Shown: positions 34,309 to 44,700, counted from the first letter of the stretch. The stretch: DNA of 64,000 nt from Chryseobacterium taiwanense (GCF_000813825.1 NZ_JWTA01000014.1:107752-171751), one strand, 5' to 3'. Program-made: numbers and translations. Notes: generated by a model not told the origin, from the sequence alone.

Positions 34309-34356
34309 AAACCGGAAAGACTTAATTTACACTAACATTAAAAAAAACTAACTTAT

Positions 34357-35049
34357 ATGTTTAAGACTAAAGATGCTTGGATGAATTTCTTTTATTCATT
34401 CGGTGCTGCAATTGTAATTCTTGGAGCTTGGCTTAAAATTACTCACATTACATTGGGACCTATTAATGGTAATATCGCTCTTACAGTAGGACTTATTACT
34501 GAAGCTATTATCTTCATCATTTTTGCCTTCGATCCACCGAAAAATGAAGAGTCTTATGCTTGGGAAAATGTTTATCCTGAATTATTAGATAAGCATGCAA
34601 ATCCTAACCCATTACATTCTAATGTTTCGACTAGAAATAACAACAATCATTTAGCTGAATTAGAGAACTCTCTTTCTGGTAAACTTGATAAAATGTTACA
34701 AGATGCAAAACTTGACGTTCAGTTATTTGACAGATTAAGAACAGGAATCGATAAATTTTCAAGTTCTGTAGATCAGATCAACCAAACAGTTGACGTATCT
34801 GCTTCTACACATAAATATAATGATCAGTTGAACAAAGCTGCTCAACATATGGAAAGCATGAATGCTCTATACGCTATGCAATTAGAAAGTGGTAAGAGAC
34901 AATCAGAATTTGCAAACAAATATGTTGAAGATATGCAAAAATCTGCTGAGCAATCAGAAAAATTCAACCAAGAATTACAAGGCTTAACGTCTAATTTAAA
35001 TAATTTAAATAGAGTTTATGGCGGTATGTTAACTGCGATGAAGTCTTAA
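34357..35049 (+). CDS. gldL: gliding motility / T9SS motor protein GldL
   Basis: GldL is the inner-membrane ring of the T9SS motor: five GldL surround two GldM and use the proton gradient. It has 230 aa. Two membrane helices lie at about 11-27 and 38-55. Known key residues are in place: Tyr13, Lys27, His30 and the in-membrane Glu49 in LITEAIIF. A long cytoplasmic helical region with coiled-coil character follows (about 90-230). It lies between gldK and gldM in the fixed operon order. Confidence 0.96.
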   Translation: MFKTKDAWMNFFYSFGAAIVILGAWLKITHITLGPINGNIALTVGLITEAIIFIIFAFDPPKNEESYAWENVYPELLDKHANPNPLHSNVSTRNNNNHLAELENSLSGKLDKMLQDAKLDVQLFDRLRTGIDKFSSSVDQINQTVDVSASTHKYNDQLNKAAQHMESMNALYAMQLESGKRQSEFANKYVEDMQKSAEQSEKFNQELQGLTSNLNNLNRVYGGMLTAMKS

Positions 35050-35101
35050 TTTCTTAACCATTTCTAAATTTTAATTATTTAATCAAACAAAAGAAAAGAG
35101 A

Positions 35102-36694
35102 ATGGCAAAAGGAAAACAGACTCCACGTCAGAAGATGATCAACCTTATGTATTTGGTGTTCATCGCGATGATGGCCCTAAATATTGACGTAGAGATTATC
35201 AGGTCGTATTATGATTCAACAAGATCTCTTAATGAGACCCGCTTTTTAACAGAGCAAAAAAATAAAGATATTTTTGAAAAAACTTTAGAAGCTAAAGCTC
35301 AGCAAGTTCCTGATACTTATTCACAACCTTGGTCTCAGTATCAAGTGTTAAGAGATAAGATCAATAGTTTGGTAAGCGCAGCTGAAGAAGTTAAAGTAAC
35401 GTTGAAAAAACAATCAGAATTCCATGACAAAGATGAGAATGGAAAAGATATGGACATCAGCGAGAACTTTTCAGCTTTGAATAACAACGAAGCTACTACA
35501 GAATATTTCTTTAATGAAGGTGATGAGAACAGCCCTTCAAAAAATGCTTTAGCGTTAAAAGCTAAAATAGATGATGTAAGAAATTATATCGTAAGTACTT
35601 TCGGAGGTAACCCTCAGCTTTTGAAATTAGTAGAAAGAGCAAATGCTTCTCTAATTGCTGAATACCCTCAAGGAAAATCGCCAAACGGAAAAACTTGGTT
35701 TCAGAATAAATTCTATCACCAACCGCTTATCGCTGCGATTTCTAACTTAGGGATTATTCAGAATGATGCAAGAAACGTACAATCTGATGCATTGGCACTA
35801 ATGCTACAAGAAAAAGTAGATGCTAGTATCAAGTTTACAAGTTATGAAGCGATTGTTTCTGCTCCTACTGATATCGTTGCTGGTAATAAAGCTGAAGCAG
35901 TTGTAATGTTAGGTAACTACTCAAACAGTAACAAGATCAGTATCAGTGGTGTTGGTAGACAGGAAAATGGTAAAGGATTCCTTTCTTTAAACACAGGAGG
36001 ATTAGGAGAACATAAAATTGGTGGTGTTATTACACTTACTGATGCTAGTGGAAAAGCTCAACCTTTCACATGGACTCATACTTATAACGTAATTGCAGGT
36101 CCACAAGAAGTAAAACTTGAAAAAGGATTATTGCTTTCTGCAGATAAGATGAATGTAATGTATAGAGGATTAGAAAACCCGGTATCTGGATCTATCTTAG
36201 GTGCTGATAATTCTAAACTTACATTATCTGCTTCTGGAGGTGCTATCGTGAAGAGTAAAGGAAACGGTAAATGGGATGTAATTCCTCAAACTGGAACTGT
36301 TGTTAAATTAACATTATCTGGTAGAGAACCTAATGGTAAAACAGTATCTCAAGTATTTGAATATAGAATTAAAGGAATTCCTAGACCTCAAGGACAAATT
36401 AGAGGAAAAGCGGTTAACTACATGCCTGTTGGTTCAATTCCTAATCAGGTTGTTGCAGCAGCGTTGCCAGACTTTGATTTCCCTGTTTCATTTACAGTTA
36501 ATAGCTTTATATTGAAATTACCAGGAAGAGCAGGTACAATGGTTCAAGGTAGTTCTTTATCTTCTGCGGAAGGTCTTATCAAAAACCTTAGACCTGGAGA
36601 CGTAGTTCAGATTTATGACATCCAAGCAACTGCAACTGGTTTAGGTAATCAGAAATTGAAAGAAATTTCACCAGTAATCATTAATGTTCAATAA
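35102..36694 (+). CDS. gldM: gliding motility / T9SS motor protein GldM
   Basis: GldM is the shaft of the T9SS motor: a single N-terminal membrane helix (about 12-30, NLMYLVFIAMMALNIDV) enters the GldL ring, and four periplasmic domains reach the GldK/GldN ring. It has 530 aa, the usual length. The N-terminus AKGKQTPRQKMINLMYLV is highly characteristic of the family. Later domains are beta-rich with KGIPRPQGQIRGK. The gene is 52 bp after gldL and 22 bp before gldN. Confidence 0.96.
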   Translation: MAKGKQTPRQKMINLMYLVFIAMMALNIDVEIIRSYYDSTRSLNETRFLTEQKNKDIFEKTLEAKAQQVPDTYSQPWSQYQVLRDKINSLVSAAEEVKVTLKKQSEFHDKDENGKDMDISENFSALNNNEATTEYFFNEGDENSPSKNALALKAKIDDVRNYIVSTFGGNPQLLKLVERANASLIAEYPQGKSPNGKTWFQNKFYHQPLIAAISNLGIIQNDARNVQSDALALMLQEKVDASIKFTSYEAIVSAPTDIVAGNKAEAVVMLGNYSNSNKISISGVGRQENGKGFLSLNTGGLGEHKIGGVITLTDASGKAQPFTWTHTYNVIAGPQEVKLEKGLLLSADKMNVMYRGLENPVSGSILGADNSKLTLSASGGAIVKSKGNGKWDVIPQTGTVVKLTLSGREPNGKTVSQVFEYRIKGIPRPQGQIRGKAVNYMPVGSIPNQVVAAALPDFDFPVSFTVNSFILKLPGRAGTMVQGSSLSSAEGLIKNLRPGDVVQIYDIQATATGLGNQKLKEISPVIINVQ

Positions 36695-36716
36695 GATTAA
36701 TTTGTAAAATCATATT

Positions 36717-37655
36717 ATGAAAAAATATATTAGCAGTCTTTTAGTATTGGTTTCTGGGTTTGCATTATCCCAAACCATTCTAAATGCTTCTTCTCCAGAA
36801 GAATTCAGACAAATGAGAGCTGAAAACATGAGAAAAGTGGGAGATACTGTTATTAGCAATAAAGTAAAACCACTAGAGTACGGATTTGTAGACGATAAAG
36901 ATGTCTTAAAAAGTATGTATGTATGGGAAATCATCGATATGAATGATAAGATTAACCAGCCATTCTACTATGATAATCCAGATGGGTTGCTTTCAAAAAC
37001 AACAAGATCTCTTTATCAAATCTTGTTGGATGCGGCTTTAGAAGGTAAAATCGAGGAAGTTTATGAAGATGAAAACTTTTCTACAAAATCAACTCCTGAA
37101 GGGATTAAGAAGAAGTTGGAAAGTGTAAGAGTAGATGAAGAACTTATTGAGATCATCAACTCTGGTGTTACTCCGACTGAAGAACAAAAAAAGCAATACA
37201 CAGACTATATTAGAACTACAACAGATAAAGTTAAAGTTCTAAAGATTATGGGTATGTGGTTCATTGATAAAAGAGATGGTCAGATGAAATACAGACCTCT
37301 TGGTATCGCTGCAATGGGACCAGATCCATCAGCAATTGGAAGAATTGGTCCAGATGGTAAACCTTTGGCAGGTGCAGATGAACTTGTTGATTTATTCTGG
37401 GTATACTATCCAAAAGCAAGAGATATCTTAGCAAATAACTATGTATTCAATAGAAAGAACTCATCAGCTGACTTATCTTTCGATGATGTTATTAATGCAA
37501 GAAGATTCTCTTCTGTAATCTATAAATCATCAAGCGGTCTAGGAGACGGAACTATTAAAGATTATGTTCCTAGAAATGCTGAAGAACAACTTGAAGAAAG
37601 TGAAAGAATCAAAGGACAGATTCTTGAAATGGAAAACGAATTGTGGAATTATTAA
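36717..37655 (+). CDS. gldN: gliding motility / T9SS protein GldN
   Basis: GldN is a periplasmic protein that joins GldK in the outer-membrane-associated ring of the T9SS. It is 312 aa with a Sec signal peptide (KKYISSLLVLVSGFALSQ). Family-typical segments: LEYGFVDDKDVLKSMYVWEIID, LNDKINQPFYY-like MNDKINQPFYYDN, and the C-terminal RRFSSVIYKSSSGLGDGTI. It ends the gldKLMN operon, followed by a strong terminator. Confidence 0.94.
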   Translation: MKKYISSLLVLVSGFALSQTILNASSPEEFRQMRAENMRKVGDTVISNKVKPLEYGFVDDKDVLKSMYVWEIIDMNDKINQPFYYDNPDGLLSKTTRSLYQILLDAALEGKIEEVYEDENFSTKSTPEGIKKKLESVRVDEELIEIINSGVTPTEEQKKQYTDYIRTTTDKVKVLKIMGMWFIDKRDGQMKYRPLGIAAMGPDPSAIGRIGPDGKPLAGADELVDLFWVYYPKARDILANNYVFNRKNSSADLSFDDVINARRFSSVIYKSSSGLGDGTIKDYVPRNAEEQLEESERIKGQILEMENELWNY

Positions 37656-37674
37656 TATTTCATTTGATTCATAT

Positions 37675-37707
37675 AAAAAACCTGAGTATTTTTACTCAGG
37701 TTTTTTT
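37675..37707 (+). terminator. terminator of gldKLMN
   Basis: CCTGAGTA pairs with TACTCAGG around a TTTT loop, with an A-run before and T7 after. It lies 25 bp after the gldN stop. Confidence 0.85.
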
Positions 37708-37792
37708 ATTGTAATCCATTCTCTATTACTTATTATAGAAGATTAGCGATGGAGACGATTGCATATAACCTTTAATTAATGAAGATTCTTAT

Positions 37793-38827
37793 ATGAAAAA
37801 AGTAGATTATATAATTGTTGGAGACGGATATTCAGGCGTATTCTTGGCACATCAACTGATTAAAAATAATAAATCCTTTGTCATGTTTTCTGAAGGGAAA
37901 AAGAGTGCTTCACAGGTTTCTGCTGGGATTATAAATCCAGTTGTTTTAAAGAAATTTACTACTTTTTGGAAGGCGCAGGAACAAATAGATTTTTTAAAGG
38001 ATTCACTAAAAGAGATTGAGGGGTATACTGGAAAGAATTATTTAATAGATGCTCCTATTCACAGAATTTTTCATGATGAAAATGAACAGAAGCTTTGGCA
38101 GAAAAAGTCTGAAAACTCAGAGCTTATTAACTTTTTAGACAAAAATTTCGATCACATAGAGGGGGTAAAAAACGATTTTAATACAGGAAAGGTAAATCAA
38201 TCTGCAAGACTTGATGTGAGTGGATTTTTCACGGGTCTATTCGGTTTTCTTGAAAATGGATCACAATTAATCAAAGAAAAATTTGATTACGCTAAAATTA
38301 ATACTATAGATTCTACTTATAAAGATATTGAGTTTGAAAATATCATTTTCTGTGAAGGAATGGGAGTGAAAGAAAATCCTTTCTTTTCAGAAATTCTTGT
38401 GAACGCCAATAAAGGTCATCATATCAAAGTGAAATTATCTGAACCTTTATCCCAGAATATTACCATTAAAAAGAAACATTTCTTATTTCCGATAGGTGAT
38501 GTATATTTCTATGGCGGAACTTACGATCGGGAGCAGCTGCACAGCCATATAGATGAGTCTGCGGTGGAACAATTAGTAAAAGGATTAGGAGAGATTTATC
38601 CGTATGATTTTGAAGTAAAAGAAGTTAATTTTGGATTCCGTCCTACCGTGAAAGATAGAAGGCCTATTATTGGAAAGCATAACGAACATTCTCAAATGTA
38701 TGTATTTAACGGATTGGGGGCAAGAGGAATCCTCAATGGATGTTATTTTTCCAAGGTACTCTATGATTTTATTGAAAATGAATTGCCACTCCCTGCTGAA
38801 GTGAGTATGGAAAGATTTGCCAATTAA
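37793..38827 (+). CDS. FAD-dependent oxidoreductase (DAO family)
   Basis: A 344-aa protein with an N-terminal Rossmann FAD site, VDYIIVGDGYSGVFLAHQL (GxGxxG at Gly10-Gly15). The middle contains the substrate domain, and GFRPTVKDRRPIIG near the C-terminus followed by NGLGARGILNG is the C-terminal FAD-binding signature of the DAO family (glycine oxidase, MnmC C-terminal domain and others). The reaction is not identified; it acts in the cytoplasm. It is monocistronic with a terminator shared with the convergent META gene. Confidence 0.85.
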   Translation: MKKVDYIIVGDGYSGVFLAHQLIKNNKSFVMFSEGKKSASQVSAGIINPVVLKKFTTFWKAQEQIDFLKDSLKEIEGYTGKNYLIDAPIHRIFHDENEQKLWQKKSENSELINFLDKNFDHIEGVKNDFNTGKVNQSARLDVSGFFTGLFGFLENGSQLIKEKFDYAKINTIDSTYKDIEFENIIFCEGMGVKENPFFSEILVNANKGHHIKVKLSEPLSQNITIKKKHFLFPIGDVYFYGGTYDREQLHSHIDESAVEQLVKGLGEIYPYDFEVKEVNFGFRPTVKDRRPIIGKHNEHSQMYVFNGLGARGILNGCYFSKVLYDFIENELPLPAEVSMERFAN

Positions 38828-38832
38828 ATAAG

Positions 38833-38870
38833 AAAATATCGAGACTGTAAAAAGACTCGATATTTTTTTT
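38833..38870. terminator. bidirectional terminator
   Basis: AAAATATCGAG pairs with CTCGATATTTT around a loop of about 12 nt. Convergent genes end at both sides. Confidence 0.8.
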
Positions 38871-38886
38871 ATATATGTAATTGTGT

Positions 38887-39321
38887 TTAATTGCTAAGGA
38901 CAAATTTTGCTAAAGGAGCCATTCTTGCTCTGTTAAGAGTAAGAGTGTTACCGTTTACAGAATAATTATCAGCAGCTAATAAAGCTTTTGTAAACAACTG
39001 CTCAGTTTCAAGATCTTCACAAGCCATCATGGTAGACATTCCTTGGTTGAATTTGATACGCATGATGTCCGGTTTTATTTCAAAACTTCCTCCTACACCA
39101 TTACATCCTCCATGTCCCTCATATCTCATCTCTTTCGTGTTTAGCTTAAAATAAGGATTGTTTTTAGGGTTTTTTAGCTGAATAGGTTTGCCATTAATTT
39201 CAGTAAGTTTCCAAGTTTTTTCTGTGATATCATTAGTTGATGATTGCTTCTTGGCGCTATTGCAGGAAAAAAGAAATATTGATAAGACGAAAATGATAAT
39301 GTAATGGTGTAGATTTTTCAT
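38887..39321 (-). CDS. META domain lipoprotein (HslJ-like)
   Basis: A 144-aa lipoprotein (FSC, Cys20) carrying a META domain: TWKLTEINGKPI, YEGHGGCNGVGGSF, MMACEDLETEQLF and LTLNRARMAPLAKF at the end. HslJ-type META proteins are envelope proteins linked to heat and novobiocin resistance in E. coli. The start ATG is at 39321. It is the second gene of a two-gene minus-strand unit behind the small lipoprotein at 39363, with a 41-bp gap. Confidence 0.88.
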   Translation of the reverse strand: MKNLHHYIIIFVLSIFLFSCNSAKKQSSTNDITEKTWKLTEINGKPIQLKNPKNNPYFKLNTKEMRYEGHGGCNGVGGSFEIKPDIMRIKFNQGMSTMMACEDLETEQLFTKALLAADNYSVNGNTLTLNRARMAPLAKFVLSN

Positions 39322-39362
39322 AGTAATAAAATTTTGATTGATATAGTTTGGTGTGATTTGCT

Positions 39363-39758
39363 TTAGTAAGAAGCCATTTTTGTAGGATCATTTTGTTTAT
39401 CTTTCTTGTAATGAAACAAAACCATATCTGCATCCTTTTTCAGGAAAGTAATATTTCCTCGGATATTAGAATATTGATATTGATCATTAGCAGCAGTATA
39501 ATCAGGTAATTCATCAACTTTTTTTATGTCATAAGTTTTACCTTCAAGAAAAACTTTGGCTGTATTTTGAGTATGATTGATCACAACTTCCATCTGATCG
39601 CCGAAATCATCTACGAAAGCTGCTCTAGTAATGCTGTCATTGGCTATTTCTGTCGGAACCTTTGCTACTACGATTTCGTTTTCTTTTGTAGAGTGTTTAC
39701 ATGCTATTGTAGCAAGCCCAAGCATATAGAGGATTAAAAATGGAACCTTTTTTTTCAT
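39363..39758 (-). CDS. small lipoprotein, possibly MliC-like
   Basis: A 131-aa lipoprotein (ATIAC, Cys20). The mature part has VVINHTQNTAKVFLEGKTYDI then NIRGNITFLKKDADMVLFHY, a small beta-barrel pattern reminiscent of MliC/PliC lysozyme inhibitors, which pair well with META proteins in some genomes. The family cysteine pair is absent, so the assignment is only a suggestion. It is transcribed with the META gene. Confidence 0.5.
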   Translation of the reverse strand: MKKKVPFLILYMLGLATIACKHSTKENEIVVAKVPTEIANDSITRAAFVDDFGDQMEVVINHTQNTAKVFLEGKTYDIKKVDELPDYTAANDQYQYSNIRGNITFLKKDADMVLFHYKKDKQNDPTKMASY

Positions 39759-40119
39759 AATAATTTATTTTTACGTGTTTCATTGGTGTGATTTGGAAAG
39801 TAAAGTTATAATTTTTTTATATAAAAACTGTTAAATTAATATAAATTATATGGTTTATTTAAAATTAGTAAAATATTTTGTATTGAAATTACTTTATAGA
39901 GTTATTATTTTCCTATAATTGATGATGCTTTTGAATTTTTTTTTAATGATTTGTGTTTTAAGTGTCTGAAAATCATATTTAAATAAATTTATTTCTTATG
40001 GTGGTTTTAAATAATTACAAACTATAGGCTATTATTCAGCATATTTTCAGGAGAGTTAAATATTGTTAATATATGTCATTTGTCATGAAATTGTTTTTAA
40101 ATGTATCCAAACTAAAACC
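39759..40119. other. AT-rich intergenic region
   Basis: About 360 bp of very AT-rich DNA between the lipoprotein pair and a small membrane protein gene. I see only the promoter at its right end; no gene, hairpin of note or repeat element that I can support. Confidence 0.6.
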
Positions 40120-40127
40120 TACATTTG
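40120..40127 (+). promoter_or_regulatory. -7 element very close to the 40140 start
   Basis: TACATTTG, only 12 bp before the ATG at 40140. Initiation usually falls about 4-7 bases downstream, leaving a leader of roughly 5-8 bases. Confidence 0.55.
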
Positions 40128-40139
40128 TGCCTTGAAATC

Positions 40140-40532
40140 ATGAGAAATTATATAGTATATTTTTTGACCACTCTTTTTCTGCTATTCGTAGTGGAAAGCA
40201 AGATGAATGTCAGAACGTTGAAAAATGACTATAATACTCATTCTTCTCATAACTTACCCAAAAGAGCCAACCGTCTCAATCAGACTTACGAAAAATTATC
40301 TATCCAACAATCGCCGGATGATGTAGACAATGCTTATTCTCTGGAATTGGCAGAAGACGATTTTCAATGGTCAGATACTTTACAGACTATTGCTGTTTTC
40401 GCAAGCGTTTTTAGCTTGGTGTATATTTTTGGGCTAAAAAGCTTTAAAAGATCGAAACCAAACATTCATGGTTTCCTATCCAATCTTTCTACAGTTAAAA
40501 GATTCATTCTAATTCGTTCTATCAGAATTTAA
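40140..40532 (+). CDS. small two-helix membrane protein, unknown
   Basis: A 130-aa protein started at the ATG at 40140 (the longer frame uses a TTG before it). It has a hydrophobic N-terminal segment, YIVYFLTTLFLLFVVES (about 4-20), a polar middle with ENAYS-type residues, and a second segment, TIAVFASVFSLVYIFGL (about 85-102), then a basic tail. I do not recognise the family. It precedes the RND efflux operon on the same strand by 149 bp but has no visible functional link with it. Confidence 0.55.
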   Translation: MRNYIVYFLTTLFLLFVVESKMNVRTLKNDYNTHSSHNLPKRANRLNQTYEKLSIQQSPDDVDNAYSLELAEDDFQWSDTLQTIAVFASVFSLVYIFGLKSFKRSKPNIHGFLSNLSTVKRFILIRSIRI

Positions 40533-40600
40533 AAACTCACTTTTTCGATGCATTTTTCTGTCTTAATTCCAGGCGGGAAATGTTCTGCGTTGTGCTTTGG

Positions 40601-40637
40601 TTGGTAATCCGCACATCGTAACTATTCTCATTACCAA
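40601..40637 (+). promoter_or_regulatory. inverted repeat in the leader of the RND efflux operon
   Basis: TTGGTAAT (40601-40608) and ATTACCAA (40630-40637) are perfect inverted halves 21 bp apart, 44 bp before the adaptor ATG. It could be a repressor operator or an RNA hairpin. Confidence 0.45.
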
Positions 40638-40681
40638 ATTTTCATATTAAAACATTAACGATTTATATAAACTCTAGAATT

Positions 40682-41767
40682 ATGATGACAAGAGTTGTCG
40701 CAAGCATTGCGCTAAGCAGTATTTTATTGTTCACAAGTTGTAACAAGAAAAAAGAAGAAAAAGAAGAAGCTACGGTTTATCCGGTTACCTCTCCAGTAGT
40801 AATGGATACGGTGATAGATAAAGAATTTGTAGCTCAGATCAGATCTGTGAAGAACATTGAAGTTCGTGCACAGGAAAAAGGTTTCCTTGAGAAAATCTTT
40901 GTAGACGAAGGTCAGTTTGTACACCAAGGTCAGACTTTGTTCCGAATTATGCCGAAACTGTATCAGGCTGAATTACTAAAAGCTCAGGCAGAAGTTGCTC
41001 AGGCTACGATTGAACTGAAAAATGCAAGTACATTAGCCAACAACAACATTGTTTCTAAAAACGAAAGAGCAATGGCAAAAGCTAAACTTGATGCAGCCAA
41101 TGCAGAAGCTAAATTGGCTCAGATTCATTTATCATTTACGGATATCAAAGCTCCGTTTTCAGGGATTATTGACAGAATTCCATTGAAATTGGGAAGTTTG
41201 GTTGATGAAGGAGATTTATTGACTTCTCTTTCTGATAACAACGATGTGTATACGTATTTCAATGTTTCAGAACCTGAATATCTAAATTACCAAAGAAATG
41301 TAGCGACAAGAGGAAGCAATCAGGTGGCTTTGGTCATGGCAAACGGAGATATTTTTCCTCAGAAAGGTGAAGTTCAGACTATCGAAGGAGAATTTGACAG
41401 CGAAACCGGAAATATTGCTTTCAGAGCTAAATTCCCAAATCCGGATAAATTATTGAGAAACGGAGAGACAGGAAAGGTTAGAATGACTTTACCGCTTAAA
41501 AATGCTTTAATTATTCCTCAGAAAGCAACCTATGAAATTCAGGATCAGAAATATGTTTTTGTAGTAGGGAAAGATGGAGTAGCTAGATCTAAGAATATTA
41601 AAGTTGCTTACGAGCTTCCGGATTTATATGTGGTTGCTTCCGGATTGGCAACGGGAGATCAAATATTGTTGGAAGGAGTTCAGAAAGTAAAAGACGATCA
41701 AAAAGTTCAGTCGAAATTCCAGGATCCTAAAAAAGTTCTTCAATCATTGAAATTAAAAGCAGAGTAA
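40682..41767 (+). CDS. RND efflux membrane-fusion (adaptor) lipoprotein
   Basis: A 361-aa periplasmic adaptor of the AcrA/MexA type. Lipobox LFTSC (Cys20), then a lysine/glutamate-rich linker. The lipoyl halves are visible as VRAQEKGFLEKIFVDEGQFV and FTDIKAPFSGIIDRI, separated by a coiled-coil hairpin (LLKAQAEVAQATIELK and NERAMAKAKLDAANAEAK). It links the inner-membrane pump to the outer-membrane channel. It is the first of three genes with 20 bp and then an overlap between them. Substrates are not predictable; AcrAB-type systems export drugs, bile salts and dyes. Confidence 0.95.
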   Translation: MMTRVVASIALSSILLFTSCNKKKEEKEEATVYPVTSPVVMDTVIDKEFVAQIRSVKNIEVRAQEKGFLEKIFVDEGQFVHQGQTLFRIMPKLYQAELLKAQAEVAQATIELKNASTLANNNIVSKNERAMAKAKLDAANAEAKLAQIHLSFTDIKAPFSGIIDRIPLKLGSLVDEGDLLTSLSDNNDVYTYFNVSEPEYLNYQRNVATRGSNQVALVMANGDIFPQKGEVQTIEGEFDSETGNIAFRAKFPNPDKLLRNGETGKVRMTLPLKNALIIPQKATYEIQDQKYVFVVGKDGVARSKNIKVAYELPDLYVVASGLATGDQILLEGVQKVKDDQKVQSKFQDPKKVLQSLKLKAE

Positions 41768-41787
41768 GGCTCTATAAATGAAGTAGT

Positions 41788-44700
41788 ATGTTTAAGAAAT
41801 TCATTCGCAGACCTGTTCTGTCTATCGTAATCTCTTTGATTATTGTATTTATGGGGATTTTGTCCCTGGTTAAACTACCAGTTACCCAGTTCCCTTCTAT
41901 TTCTCCGCCAAAAGTAAACATCACCGCAGAATATCCGGGAGCGAACAACGAATTGTTGATTAAATCCGTAGTTATTCCGTTAGAAAGAGGTTTAAATGGG
42001 GTACCGGGAATGAAATATATGACTTCCGATGCCGGAAACGACGGGGAAGCTTCTATTCAGGTGGTTTTCGATTTAGGAACCGATCCTAACGTAGCAGCAG
42101 TAAACGTTCAGAACCGTGTATCTTCGGTTGTAAATAAACTTCCGCCGTTGGTAGTGCGTGAAGGGGTGAAAATTACCCGTGAAGAACCTAACATGTTAAT
42201 GTATATTAACTTGTATAGTGATGATCCTAAAGCTGACCAGAAATTCCTTTTCAACTATGCAGATATCAACGTAATGTCTGAATTGAGAAGGGTAAGCGGA
42301 GTTGGTTTTGCAGATATCCTAGGAACAAGAGAATATGCAATGCGTATCTGGCTTAAACCTGACAGATTAACAGCGTACAGTATTTCAGCAGATGAAGTAA
42401 TGGAGGCGTTGAATGCGCAGAGTTTGGAAGCTTCTCCCGGAAAAACAGGGGAGAGCTCAGGAAAAAGATCTCAGTCATTTGAATATATTTTAAAATATCC
42501 TGGTCGTTTCAATAATGAAAAAGACTATGGAAATATTATTCTTAAAGCAAAACCGGACGGAGAATTTATCAGATTAAAAGATGTTGCAGATGTAGAATTC
42601 GGATCTTCAATGTATGATATTTACTCTACATTGAATGGTAAACCTTCTGCTGCAATCACCGTAAAACAATCTTACGGTTCCAATGCAAGTGACGTTATCA
42701 AAAATGTAAAAACTTTGATGGCAGAACTTCAGAAAACGACGTTTCCGAAAGGAATGCATTATGATATCAGTTATGACGTATCCAAATTCTTGGATGCTTC
42801 GATGGAAAAAGTTGTGCATACGCTATTTGAAGCCTTTATTTTGGTGGCAATTGTGGTATTCCTTTTCTTAGGAGATTGGCGTTCAACATTGATTCCGGCG
42901 ATCGCAGTTCCTGTTTCGTTGATTGGTACTTTTGCCGTGATGTCCGCGTTTGGAATTACACTAAACATGATCTCACTTTTTGCCCTTGTAATGGCAATTG
43001 GGGTTGTGGTCGATGACGCGATTGTGGTAATTGAAGCGGTACATGCGAAGATGGAAGAGAAGCATTTATCTCCGTTAAAGGCAACAGAAGAAGCAATGCA
43101 TGAAATTAGTGGGGCAATTATCGCGATCACTTTGGTAATGGCATCCGTGTTCATTCCAATTGCATTCATGTCAGGTCCGGTTGGGGTTTTCTATCGTCAG
43201 TTCTCCATTACTATGGCTTCTGCGATTATCCTTTCAGGGGTAGTAGCATTAACGTTGACCCCGGCTTTATGTGCTTTGATCCTAAAAAATAACCACGGAA
43301 AAGCTAAAAAAAGAACTCCGATTACGATTTTCTTAGATAAATTCAATGGAATATTTACTAAAGGAGCAGGAAAGTATGAAAAAATGCTTAATAAAACAGT
43401 AACTAAAAAAGCATTTACATTACCATTATTATTGGCATTCTGTGCGGCGACATTCTTTTTAAGTAACTCTTTACCTTCAGGATTTATTCCTGCAGAAGAT
43501 CAGGGGATGATTTATGCCATTATTCAGACTCCTCCGGGTTCAACATTAGAAAGAACAAATCAGATTGCTAAAGAATTATTAAGAGAATCTGAAGATATTG
43601 ACGGGGTGCAATCTGTTTCTTCACTGGCAGGTTATGAAATCCTGACAGAAGGTACGGGTTCTAACTCGGGTACCTGTTTGATTAACCTTAAAAGTTGGGA
43701 AGATCGTAAAGAATCTGCTGCGGAAATTATAGAAAAGCTTGAAGAAAAAGCTAAAAATATTCCTGGCGCGAATATAGAATTCTTCCAGCCGCCATCAATT
43801 CCTGGGTATGGTGCTGCAGGTGGTTTCGAACTTCGTTTGTTGGATAAAGCAGGAAGTGGAGATTACCATAAGATGGAACAGGTGAGTAACGATTTCGTAA
43901 AAGAATTGAAAAAACGTCCTGAACTGGGTTCTGCATTTACCTTCTATTCTGCGAGTTTCCCTCAATATATGTTGAGAGTGGATAATGATCTTGCTGAGCA
44001 AAAAGGAGTGACAATTGAGAATGCGATGGATAATTTATCAACCTTAATTGGTTCGAATTACGAGACGAGTTTCATTCGTTTTGACAGACCTTATAAAGTA
44101 ATTGTTCAGGCAGGTCCTCAATATCGTGCATTACCGTCAGATCTATTGAAATTATACGTGAAAAACGATAAAGATCAAATGGTTCCATACTCAGACTTTA
44201 TGCATTTGGAAAAAGTGTATGGTTTATCGGAAATCACGAGACATAATATGTACAATTCTGCCGAGGTAAGTGGAACTCCTGCACCGGGATATAGTTCCGG
44301 ACAGGCGATTGCAGCCATTAAAGAAGTAGCAGATAAAACATTACCAAGAGGTTTCGGTATCGACTGGGCAGGGATTTCTAAAGACGAGGTAAGCCGTGGA
44401 AACGAAGCAGTGTTTATTTTCTTAGTGTGTTTAGGATTCGTTTATTTAATTCTTGCAGCACAGTATGAAAGTTTCATTCTTCCGTTACCGGTAATTTTAT
44501 CCTTACCAACAGGTATTTTCGGAGCGTTTTTATGCTTGAAATTATTAGGATTAGAAAACAATATTTATGCTCAGGTAGCGATGGTCATGTTGATCGGTCT
44601 ATTAGGTAAAAACGCCGTGTTGATTGTAGAATTTGCCGTGCAGAAGAAGGCTGAGGAAGGAATTCCTGTAGCAAAAGCTGCGATTGAAGGAGCGGCAATC

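Noticed and set aside
42771..43169. 132-codon minus-strand frame
   Set aside because: Antisense to the RND permease, rich in Ile, Thr and Ala in a way expected from reversed hydrophobic codons.
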